Source of the DNA: Halanaerobiales bacterium
GTDB lineage: Bacteria; Bacillota_F; Halanaerobiia; Halanaerobiales; DTU029
Direction of reading: 5' to 3'
Assembly: GCA_016278415.1 (NCBI GenBank)
Contig: JADQBV010000129.1
Location: 1 to 21,863 of the forward strand
Length of the DNA stretch: 21,863 nucleotides
Below are positions 1 through 7,468 of this stretch, piece by piece. Made by a program: the position numbers and the translations under genes. The notes below the pieces were generated by a model. The model was not told the DNA's origin and did not search any database. It saw only the letters and a program-made list of their open reading frames with translations. Every line of letters starts with the position of its first letter. Position 1 is the stretch's first letter.

Positions 1-1643
1 GAATGTTAGAAATCTTACAGAAAATAACAGCAGGTAAAGGTACTATGGAAGATTTAGACCTTTTGATAGAAATGGGAGAGCAGATAAAAGATTCAGCCTT
101 TTGTGGATTAGGTCAGACTGCTCCAAACCCAGTTCTCAGCACTATACGCTTTTTTAAAAATGAATATCTTGATCATATAAATAATAACTATTGTGAGGCA
201 TCCAGGTGTGCACCTTTATTTAATTCACCCTGTCAGAATTCCTGTCCGGCAGATGTAGATATACCTGTCTATATAGATTTGATTAGACAGGGTAGATATA
301 AGGAAGCCTATAAAATAGTTCAGGAAGAAAACCCTCTTGTACTTATTTGTGGACGTGTCTGCTATAATCTCTGCGAGAAATCTTGTAATAGAAATTCGTT
401 AGATGAATCTTTGGCTATCAGGGAATTGAAAAGATTTGCTAGTGATTATGTATTGAAAAATGAGGGTGGTCTACCTATACCAAAAATTGCTGAGGAAAAA
501 GACAAAAAGATTGCTATCATAGGCTCTGGCCCAGCAGGACTTACAGCTGCTTTCTACTTGCGGAAAAAAGGGTATCAGGTTACCATATTTGAGGCCTTAC
601 CTGTTGTAGGAGGTATGTTAGCGGTAGGGATCCCTGAGTATCGTCTACCAAAAGAGCTATTAAATGAAGAGATTACAGTATTAACAACAATGGGTGTAGA
701 GATAGAGGTAAATAAAAAAATTGGTGAAGACATTACCCTTGAAGAGCTAAAGGCTGAGGGTTATGATGCTGCTTTACTTACAGTAGGGGCACATAAAGAT
801 CGTAAATTAGGTATTGAAGGTGAGGATCTTGATGGTGTTTATTCGGGTATAGATTTATTAAAAGAGATTAATTTGGAACACGAGGTTGATATGAAGGGTA
901 AGAAAGTTGCTGTTATCGGTGGAGGTAATGCAGCAATAGATGTTGCCCGTAATGTTATTCGACTTGGTGCTGAAGAAGTTAATATAGTTTACCGTAGGAC
1001 ACGGGACGATATGCCAGCACATCTAGAAGAAATTGGAGAGGCTGAATATGAACAGGTAAAGATGCATTGTTTAGTTAATCCAGTTAAAATCATTGGCACA
1101 GATGGTAACGTCAAAGCATTAGAGTGTATTAAAATAGAAGGTGGGGAATTTGATAATAGTGGTCGTAGAAAACCATTAGAAGTTGAAGGATCTAACTATA
1201 CAATAGATGTTGATATTGTTGTATCAGCAGTTGGTCAGAGTGTAGAGGGTGGATTTAATGGTACGGATAATAATATAGAATTGACAAAGGGTTCATTAAT
1301 TAAAACAGATAATAACTATCAAACAAATATGGATTGGATTTTCGCTGCAGGTGATTGTATAACTGGTCCTGCAACAGTAGTGGAAGCTGTTAACCAAGGT
1401 AAAAAAGCTGCAAAAGCCATTGATGTTTTTCTCGGTGGTGATGGAGAAGTTGTAAAAAGGACAGTAGTTGTAAGGAAGATTTCCGGTCCAATTTTAGAAG
1501 ATGAAGCACCTAGAGTGAAAATGCCGAAGATTCTTCTCTCTGAAAGAATGCGTGGGTTTAAGGAAGTTGAAAAAGGATATACAGAAGATCAAGCAGTTGA
1601 AGAGGCCACTAGATGTTTACGCTGTGATGTAAAAACAAAGTGA
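1..1643 (+). CDS. NuoF/HydB C-terminal region fused to GltD/NfnB-like NAD(P)H flavoprotein (5'-partial)
   Basis: Electron-transfer subunit, probably partner of the hydrogenase encoded next. Counting from the Met at base 3, residues 1-60 match the end of the NuoF/HydB family: the CGLGQTAPNPVLST motif (Cys34) carries the last ligand of the N3-type [4Fe-4S] cluster. From residue 64 it becomes GltD/NfnB-like: two cysteine groups (C64, C69, C77, C81; C116, C120, C124, C128) for [4Fe-4S] clusters, a FAD dinucleotide fold (GSGPAG, 174-179), a second NAD(P) fold (GGGNAAID, from 307) followed by YRR (330-332) that usually contacts NADPH, and a C-terminal RCLRC pair. The Met at base 3 lies inside the NuoF homology and the codon before it (?GA) can be sense, so the gene almost certainly starts upstream with the FMN/NADH domain. 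The stop is 12 bases before hydA, with GAGGGGG between. Family assignment is firm; the native substrate pair is inferred. Confidence 0.85.
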   Translation, partial: MLEILQKITAGKGTMEDLDLLIEMGEQIKDSAFCGLGQTAPNPVLSTIRFFKNEYLDHINNNYCEASRCAPLFNSPCQNSCPADVDIPVYIDLIRQGRYKEAYKIVQEENPLVLICGRVCYNLCEKSCNRNSLDESLAIRELKRFASDYVLKNEGGLPIPKIAEEKDKKIAIIGSGPAGLTAAFYLRKKGYQVTIFEALPVVGGMLAVGIPEYRLPKELLNEEITVLTTMGVEIEVNKKIGEDITLEELKAEGYDAALLTVGAHKDRKLGIEGEDLDGVYSGIDLLKEINLEHEVDMKGKKVAVIGGGNAAIDVARNVIRLGAEEVNIVYRRTRDDMPAHLEEIGEAEYEQVKMHCLVNPVKIIGTDGNVKALECIKIEGGEFDNSGRRKPLEVEGSNYTIDVDIVVSAVGQSVEGGFNGTDNNIELTKGSLIKTDNNYQTNMDWIFAAGDCITGPATVVEAVNQGKKAAKAIDVFLGGDGEVVKRTVVVRKISGPILEDEAPRVKMPKILLSERMRGFKEVEKGYTEDQAVEEATRCLRCDVKTK

Positions 1644-1655
1644 GGGGGATAGAAA

Positions 1656-3371
1656 ATGGCAGAAGAAATGATTAAACTTTGGATAGATGATTTACCTATA
1701 GAAGTAAAGAAAGGCAGTACTCTTCTGGATGCTGCAAGAAAGGCAGGAAAAGATATACCTACACTATGCTATCTAAAAGAAATTAATGAAATAGGGGCCT
1801 GTAGGCTTTGTCTTGTTGAAATAGAAGATAGTGGGAATTTGGTCGCATCATGTATTACTCCTGTGGTTCAAGATATGAAGGTACTAACAAACACAGAAAA
1901 GGTTAGGAAGACCAGAAAATTGAATCTAGAGCTACTTTTATCAAATCATAAGATTGATTGTCCAACTTGTTTGAAGAGTGAAGATTGTGAATTACGAGAA
2001 TTAGCTGAAAAGATGGGCATGCGCGAAAACAGATTTGAGGGTGAGAAAAGTAGTTTTGATATTGATAATTCTACTCCGTCTCTGTTTAGAGACCCGGAAA
2101 AGTGTATTTTATGTAGACGTTGTATTAGTGTTTGTAAACAAGTACAATCTGTAAATGCTATAGTAGCAGATGGCAGGGGTTTTAATACGGTTGTACAGCC
2201 TGCATTTTATAATAGTCTTTCAGAAAGTCCCTGTGTGCTTTGTGGGCAGTGTTCCCTTGTGTGTCCAACAGGGGCAATCGTAGAGAGGGAATATATAGAT
2301 GAAGTCTGGGATGCACTCTATGATCCAACTAAACATGTAGTTGTACAGACAGCGCCAGCAGTTAGAGTTGCATTATCTGAGGCTTTTAATAAAAAGGCTG
2401 GTACTATCTTTACAGGTCAGATGGTAGCTGCCTTAAGGAAATTAGGTTTTGATAGTGTTTTTGATACCAATTTCACTGCAGATTTAACAATAATGGAAGA
2501 GGGTACTGAATTGATTAATCGGATTAAGGATAATGAAACCCTTCCACTATTTACATCATGTAGCCCTGGATGGATTAAGTTTTTAGAACATCAATACCCT
2601 GAATTTATTGATAATGTATCAAGCTGCAAATCTCCTCAGCAGATGTTTGGTGCTGTTGCTAAGAGTTACTATGCAGAAGACAGGAATATAGCTGTTGAAG
2701 ATATTGTAGTTGTATCAATTATGCCTTGTACAGCCAAGAAATTTGAGGCATCAAGGGATGAGATGCAAGGTGATGTTGATTATGCCCTAACAACACGTGA
2801 ACTTGCCAGAATGATTAAACAGGCTGGAATTGATGTTTTAAATATAGGAGAAGAAGACTTTGATGAGCTTATGGGTATTTCGTCAGGGGCTGCTGATATT
2901 TTTGGAACTACTGGAGGAGTAATGGAGGCAGCATTGAGAACAGCATATGAGATATTAACTGGAGAAGAATTGGGAGAATTAGAATTAACTCAAGTCCGCG
3001 GAATTCAAGGTGATATTAAGGAGGCAGAAATAGCAGTTGGTGATTTAAATCTGAAGGTAGCAGTAGTTAATACACTGGGGAGTGCCAGAAAAATGTTGGA
3101 TAGCATAAAAAACGGGGCAGAATATCACTTTATAGAATTTATGGCCTGTCCTGGTGGTTGTATTGGAGGTGGGGGTCAGCCATTACCGGCTACTGAAGAA
3201 ACCCTTCAGCAGAGAACAGCTGCCTTATATGAAATTGATCAACATAAAGAAATCCGTAAATCACATGAGAATCCCTATATAAAGAAAATATATGAAGATT
3301 TCCTTGGAGAGCCTGGTAGTCACAAAGCCCACCAGCTCCTTCATACAAAGTATCTTAGTAGGGGAATATAA
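1656..3371 (+). CDS. hydA: [FeFe] hydrogenase catalytic subunit (HndD/HydA type)
   Basis: Makes or oxidises H2 at an H-cluster in the cytoplasm. At 571 residues it has the domain order of clostridial CpI and HndD: N-terminal [2Fe-2S] domain (C38, C49, C52, C66), a His-Cys3 [4Fe-4S] site (H98, C102, C105, C111), a two-[4Fe-4S] ferredoxin domain (C150, C153, C156, C160; C193, C196, C199, C203), then the H-domain with L1 TSCSPGW (C302), L2 MPCTAKKFE (C358) and L3 MACPGGCIGGGGQP (C498, C502). L1 has Ser where the textbook motif TSCCPxW has a second Cys. It lacks the extra C-terminal [2Fe-2S] domain of the longer Thermotoga-type HydA. The 12-base gap behind the flavoprotein gene implies one operon, so NAD(P)H-linked, possibly bifurcating, H2 metabolism is likely. 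RBS GAGGGGG stands 8 bases before ATG. Confidence 0.95.
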   Translation: MAEEMIKLWIDDLPIEVKKGSTLLDAARKAGKDIPTLCYLKEINEIGACRLCLVEIEDSGNLVASCITPVVQDMKVLTNTEKVRKTRKLNLELLLSNHKIDCPTCLKSEDCELRELAEKMGMRENRFEGEKSSFDIDNSTPSLFRDPEKCILCRRCISVCKQVQSVNAIVADGRGFNTVVQPAFYNSLSESPCVLCGQCSLVCPTGAIVEREYIDEVWDALYDPTKHVVVQTAPAVRVALSEAFNKKAGTIFTGQMVAALRKLGFDSVFDTNFTADLTIMEEGTELINRIKDNETLPLFTSCSPGWIKFLEHQYPEFIDNVSSCKSPQQMFGAVAKSYYAEDRNIAVEDIVVVSIMPCTAKKFEASRDEMQGDVDYALTTRELARMIKQAGIDVLNIGEEDFDELMGISSGAADIFGTTGGVMEAALRTAYEILTGEELGELELTQVRGIQGDIKEAEIAVGDLNLKVAVVNTLGSARKMLDSIKNGAEYHFIEFMACPGGCIGGGGQPLPATEETLQQRTAALYEIDQHKEIRKSHENPYIKKIYEDFLGEPGSHKAHQLLHTKYLSRGI

Positions 3372-3414
3372 TAGTTAGTGATTTTTGTAATTAATCAAAT
3401 TTAATACATTGAAT

Positions 3415-3462
3415 AGAAGAATCCTAACCATTTAAATGTTTAGGATTCTTCTGTTTCTCAAT
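3415..3462 (+). terminator. Intrinsic terminator-like hairpin after hydA
   Basis: A perfect 13-bp stem (3415-3427 with 3440-3452, AGAAGAATCCTAA against its complement) with a 12-base loop that can add three more pairs. The tail GTTTCTC is only moderately T-rich. It sits 44 bases past the hydA stop and probably ends the hydrogenase transcript. Confidence 0.7.
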
Positions 3463-3596
3463 TCAAAGAAATATGATTATGTTCTAGTAGGGAGGAATTG
3501 CAGTAGTAAATAAAGAATTACTATATATAGAAGACTTTTTACTATATTTAATACAAATGGTATTGGAAGCCAAAATAATAGTACTGGAGGTTTAGT

Positions 3597-4568
3597 ATGA
3601 TATTTAAAGCTGGTATAATTGAAGCATTAGCTGGTAGAGAAATAATTACTGATTCTTACAGGTTAGAAAAGGTAATAGATGTTTTATCAGAAAGCTTTAA
3701 CCTTATATTACTTTTAGAAGAACCGGTATTATTTGATGACAGAGAACAGTTATTGAATAAACAGCAGATTAAAGATGAGTATAATAAGAAAATATTAATT
3801 TATTCTAATATTGCACAGAAATATTCTTTGAACATTGCAGTAGGGACTTTACTTGAATTAGTAGCAAAGGAACTATATAAAACCGCAGTCCTTTTTAATC
3901 CTAATGGAGAGATTATCTTAAAACAACATCAAATTTATATAGAACAAGATAAGGAATTCATGAATAAGAAGACAGATAAGAAAAATTCTTATAATCTAGA
4001 TGACTTTGATAAGGAAAATCATTTAGTGATTAAGGCCGGTAATAAAATTAATTATGCCAATACTGAACTTGGAAAAGTAGGAATTTTGCTAAACCATGAC
4101 TGCTGGCATCCGCAAATAGGTAGAATTATGGCCCTGGATGGAATAGATATAGTCCTAGCTGTTAATATGATGAAAGATCCTTATTCCAATAAGAGTGTAT
4201 ATAATCCCTGGCAGCAATTAGCAGGTGTTTGGTCACAGGTACAGCAAAATCAGTTTATAGCCATGGAAGGTAGTATTGGTGGGCAGAATCTAATACATGC
4301 ACCTTGTGAAATAACCCCTTGTCGTACAGGGATTTTAGCACCTAAAGCTATTGATAAGGAGCCTGCTGAAAATAATGTTATAGATTACTTTGACCTTTTA
4401 TCTAGAAATTATAAAGAAATAGATGGTTTTAGAATTATCTCTAGTGAAATCAATATAGACAGCTTAAGAGAAATCAGGAACTCCTATCCACTTATGAACT
4501 ATCTCAATAAACCCTTATATTGTAAAGAAATGGAGGTGGGAAGTAATGTGGGCAAGTTTAAAGAATAG
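3597..4568 (+). CDS. Nitrilase-superfamily protein lacking the catalytic cysteine (probable pseudoenzyme)
   Basis: A 323-residue carbon-nitrogen hydrolase fold protein. The family triad is Glu-Lys-Cys. Here Glu41 (LILLLEE, in place of the usual FPE) and Lys109 (LKQH) are in position, but in the nucleophile-elbow segment GILLNHDCWHP the residue aligned with the catalytic Cys is Asn166. The gapless match to the neighbouring paralogue (ICMD, Cys285) makes this clear; a cysteine occurs three residues later (C169). There is no signal peptide. The ATG at 3597 follows GGAGG (3586-3590) by 6 bases. The gene overlaps the next by 23 bases, so the two are probably translated together and may form a mixed oligomer. 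It could be a non-catalytic regulatory or structural partner, or an enzyme using a shifted cysteine. The family is fairly sure; the substrate is unknown. Confidence 0.75.
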   Translation: MIFKAGIIEALAGREIITDSYRLEKVIDVLSESFNLILLLEEPVLFDDREQLLNKQQIKDEYNKKILIYSNIAQKYSLNIAVGTLLELVAKELYKTAVLFNPNGEIILKQHQIYIEQDKEFMNKKTDKKNSYNLDDFDKENHLVIKAGNKINYANTELGKVGILLNHDCWHPQIGRIMALDGIDIVLAVNMMKDPYSNKSVYNPWQQLAGVWSQVQQNQFIAMEGSIGGQNLIHAPCEITPCRTGILAPKAIDKEPAENNVIDYFDLLSRNYKEIDGFRIISSEINIDSLREIRNSYPLMNYLNKPLYCKEMEVGSNVGKFKE

Positions 4569-5796
4569 TATTTTTAAGCTTTATCTGAACTGTAAGTATA
4601 GACCTAGGAAAATCAAAAAGCATATCCAGAACAGGAATAAAAATACTAGTGATAATAGGCCACTTGTTCAAAAGGAAGAAGGACCTTCGTCTAAAAGTAA
4701 TAAGGACCAAATCAAAGTAGCAGCACTACAGCTCAAAATGAAACTCTATAAAAGTCCATTGGAATTTGCTGATAAAATGGAAGAATTGGTATGTAAAGCA
4801 AGTAAAGAAGGGGTACGATTAATTGTATTCCCTGAAGACAATTTATGTCAGCTGTTGGGTATATTACCTGGTATTTCTGATAATGATGAAAGTCATGGTC
4901 ATGAAAATATCAGAGATAATGAAAAAAATAACTCTTACAAAAGAAATAATATAGAAAAAAATAATGAAAAAAACAGCAACAAAGTAGATATAGATGAAAT
5001 TTTATCAGAATTAGGTGATGATATAGTCATCTCAGATATCCTTGCATTTATAGGACCTTTTATCAAAAAAATTAGTTTGCTAATTTTTTCGGAGTTAGCC
5101 CAAAAATATAAAGTATATATAATGGCAGGAAGTGGTTTATTACCTGATGGGAATGAATATGCTTTAAAATATCTTGAAGATAGTCAAATTAACAAAAGTA
5201 ATAAGCAAAATAATAAATTACTAAACTCAAAAAATAATGAGGTTTTCAATATTGCATATCTATTTGGTCCTGATGGTAAGCTGCTGGGTAAGCAAAAAAA
5301 GAACCACCTTTTGCCCCTGGAAGATGAGTGGGGTCTTAAAGCTGGTGAAGAGTTATCGGTATTTTCTACCGAGATAGGCCAACTCGCTTTCCCTATCTGT
5401 ATGGATGCTACTTATTTTGAGACATTTCGGATCTTAAGTAATAAAGGTGCTGAGATTGTCATGATACCAATTGCCAATCCTGACCCAGAATATAATTATT
5501 GGACTGCCCTTAGAGGTATATGGGGACGTGTTCAGGAAAGTCCTGTATATGGGATTAAGAGTGCAATGGTGGGAAATTTCCTGGGCTTTAAGCTAACTGG
5601 CCAGACTGGGGTATATGCACCACTCTCTCTAACAGCAAAGCAAGATGGAATCATAGCAGAGTCAGAGACTTATGACTGTGAAGAAATAGTATTTGCAAGT
5701 TTAGACCTAAATCTGTTGAGAGAATATAGGGAAAATTGTACAATAGGTGTAAATAAGGAATTTGAAGAGAAGTATTTCCCTAAGATATATAATTAG
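4546..5796 (+). CDS. Carbon-nitrogen hydrolase (nitrilase superfamily) with Asn-rich inserts
   Basis: Predicted amidase or nitrilase-type enzyme, 416 residues, longer than the usual 260-320. The catalytic triad is visible: Glu97 (VFPE), Lys252 (KKNH) and Cys285 (FPICMD). Extra length comes from a basic N-terminal extension (about residues 1-55, 10 Lys or Arg between 12 and 36) and two hydrophilic Asn/Lys-rich inserts at about 112-148 and 211-233. The C-terminal segments parallel those of the upstream gene (TGVYAP and TGILAP; LREYR and LREIR), so the pair arose by duplication. The start ATG overlaps the upstream gene by 23 bases and has GGAGG (4532-4536) 9 bases before it. Substrate cannot be deduced; no amide- or nitrile-metabolism gene is nearby. 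Confidence 0.8.
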   Translation: MWASLKNSIFKLYLNCKYRPRKIKKHIQNRNKNTSDNRPLVQKEEGPSSKSNKDQIKVAALQLKMKLYKSPLEFADKMEELVCKASKEGVRLIVFPEDNLCQLLGILPGISDNDESHGHENIRDNEKNNSYKRNNIEKNNEKNSNKVDIDEILSELGDDIVISDILAFIGPFIKKISLLIFSELAQKYKVYIMAGSGLLPDGNEYALKYLEDSQINKSNKQNNKLLNSKNNEVFNIAYLFGPDGKLLGKQKKNHLLPLEDEWGLKAGEELSVFSTEIGQLAFPICMDATYFETFRILSNKGAEIVMIPIANPDPEYNYWTALRGIWGRVQESPVYGIKSAMVGNFLGFKLTGQTGVYAPLSLTAKQDGIIAESETYDCEEIVFASLDLNLLREYRENCTIGVNKEFEEKYFPKIYN

Positions 5797-5883
5797 CTTG
5801 TGTTTAATAAAATTTAAAGTGAAAGCACTATACTCTTAGATATTTTGCTATTTAGTTGAATGAATTTTAAAAGTCTCCAGTAA

Positions 5884-6048
5884 CGGATTGATTACAAGAA
5901 GCTGGTTTGCAAAATAACTGTTATACTGCCCCTTCATATTAGACGCAAGGTCGGGCTACTCCAGAGCACCACCAATTTTGACATTAAGGTAGCAGCACTA
6001 GGCCATCGAGGCCGTTATAGCAAATTTGTCGGACATTTAATTACATAA
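5884..6048 (+). other. GC-richer intergenic block with a 54-codon open frame, possible gene remnant
   Basis: In the 266-base gap before the symporter gene, the frame from 5884 to the TAA at 6046-6048 is open for 54 codons but has no usual start codon. Its C-terminal part contains IKVAALGHRGRYSKF, which loosely resembles the N-terminal nucleotide-binding strand of Gfo/Idh dehydrogenases such as the one at 7469. Bases 5926-6035 are visibly richer in G+C than the flanks, and GGCC-ATCGA-GGCC (6001-6013) could form a small hairpin. No riboswitch consensus was recognised. It may be a decayed gene, a mobile-element scar or a structured leader. Confidence 0.25.
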
Positions 6049-6062
6049 AAGGTGGGTTTAAA

Positions 6063-7370
6063 ATGAAATTAAGGAATCAAATGATGTATTCTAGTGCTTA
6101 TCTTGCCGTGGCTTTAACTACTCAAACAGTAGTTACCTGGTATTCTTTTTATTATGCACCACCTGATAAGACAGGACTAATAAGTATTGCTCTGATAGGT
6201 TATGCCCTTTTAATTGGGAGGATTATAGATGCAATTGCCGATCCACTTGTAGCATACTGGAGTGATAATTCTACACATTCAAAAGGAAGGCGTATTCCTT
6301 TTATTAAATATGGGGCATTACCCCTGGTAATTACTTTTGTATTAATATGGTTTCCTTTAGTGGATGAATTAAGTATTATTAATTTTTATTACCTTACAAT
6401 AATGATGAGTGCTTTTTTCTTTTTCTTTACAGTAGTTGTTGCTCCATATCTGGCACTATTACCAGAAATAAGTCCAGATCCAGATGAACGAATTACTATT
6501 TCAACTTATCAGTCTGTTTATAATATATTAGGCTTAATTTTATCATCAACTATTGCAGGAATATTAATAGAAAAGTATGGCTATAAGGTAATGGGAATTG
6601 TCCTTGGTTTAATAGCTTTAATATTCTTCTATATGCCTATACTCGCAGTAAAGGAAAAAAGACATATAAGAAGAAAAAATGATTTAAACTTTTGGGAAAA
6701 CGTCAAATTACTGTTAAAAAATAGAAATTTTGTCTTCTATCAATTAGCTAATTTGTGTCTCTGGTTCACTGTAAATATGCTTACTATATCTGCACCATAC
6801 ATTGGCGGGGTATTGATGGGGCTTAGTGAAAGCGGTTCGGGTTTAATGATGGGAGGTACTTTTATTGCTGCTATATTGGCATCTCCTTTAGTATTAAAAC
6901 TTAGCAGGAAGTATGGGAAAAAGAAAATTTTTAGTATCACTATGTTACTTGCTGCATTTAATCTATCCCTGATTTTTTTCATTGGACGGCCCTGGTTATT
7001 CTTTGATAATATAGCCTTTGGTTATACTGTAATAGCAATGGCAGGACTACCTATCAGTGCAATATTTATAATTCCAAATGCTATTATTGCTGATATTACT
7101 GACCAGGATACTTATGTTACAGGACAGAGTAGGCAGGCTATGTTTTTTGGTGTACAAGGTCTTGTTAGTAAGATGATGATAGGTCTATCATCATGGGTTA
7201 CCCTTTCAATATTATTTAACTTATTTGGCTATAATAAGGCTAATCCAACAGGTATATATTTAACTGCACCTGTAGCCGCAATATTATGTATTATTGCTTA
7301 TTTTATATTTCAACATGGATATGATTTAGATGAAAAAACAGTAAGAGATATAAGGGATAAATTAAATTAA
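6063..7370 (+). CDS. GPH-family (MelB-like) sugar:cation symporter
   Basis: Inner-membrane permease of the glycoside-pentoside-hexuronide:cation symporter family, 435 residues with about 12 hydrophobic segments. The family signature is present: D-A-I-A-D-P places Asp56 and Asp60 where MelB has its cation-binding aspartates, followed by the cytoplasmic loop SKGRRIPFI (73-81). Expected role is import of a glycoside or uronide with Na+ or H+; which sugar cannot be told. RBS GGTGGG (6051-6056) lies 6 bases before ATG. The Gfo/Idh gene follows after 98 bases on the same strand, and the two probably form one unit with fxsA. No terminator was seen between them. Confidence 0.88.
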   Translation: MKLRNQMMYSSAYLAVALTTQTVVTWYSFYYAPPDKTGLISIALIGYALLIGRIIDAIADPLVAYWSDNSTHSKGRRIPFIKYGALPLVITFVLIWFPLVDELSIINFYYLTIMMSAFFFFFTVVVAPYLALLPEISPDPDERITISTYQSVYNILGLILSSTIAGILIEKYGYKVMGIVLGLIALIFFYMPILAVKEKRHIRRKNDLNFWENVKLLLKNRNFVFYQLANLCLWFTVNMLTISAPYIGGVLMGLSESGSGLMMGGTFIAAILASPLVLKLSRKYGKKKIFSITMLLAAFNLSLIFFIGRPWLFFDNIAFGYTVIAMAGLPISAIFIIPNAIIADITDQDTYVTGQSRQAMFFGVQGLVSKMMIGLSSWVTLSILFNLFGYNKANPTGIYLTAPVAAILCIIAYFIFQHGYDLDEKTVRDIRDKLN

Positions 7371-7468
7371 GTATAGATAATAATTAATGTTTTATTAGAT
7401 TGTTATATTCAGTCTGAGAATTTATATATTTCTATAAAAGGGAAAATTGCTGAGGGGGTTTAAAGATT

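Noticed and set aside
3..1643. Treating the ATG at base 3 as the real start of a stand-alone GltD-like protein
   Set aside because: The first 60 residues are the internal end of NuoF/HydB; the start must lie upstream of the window.
3498..3528. Promoter-like TTGCAG plus TACTAT/TATATA upstream of the nitrilase pair
   Set aside because: Spacing is 15 or 19-20 bases and both boxes are imperfect; not strong enough to list in AT-rich DNA.
5818..5831. TGAAAGCACTATAC as a catabolite-repression (cre) site
   Set aside because: Only the left half resembles a cre box; the right half does not.
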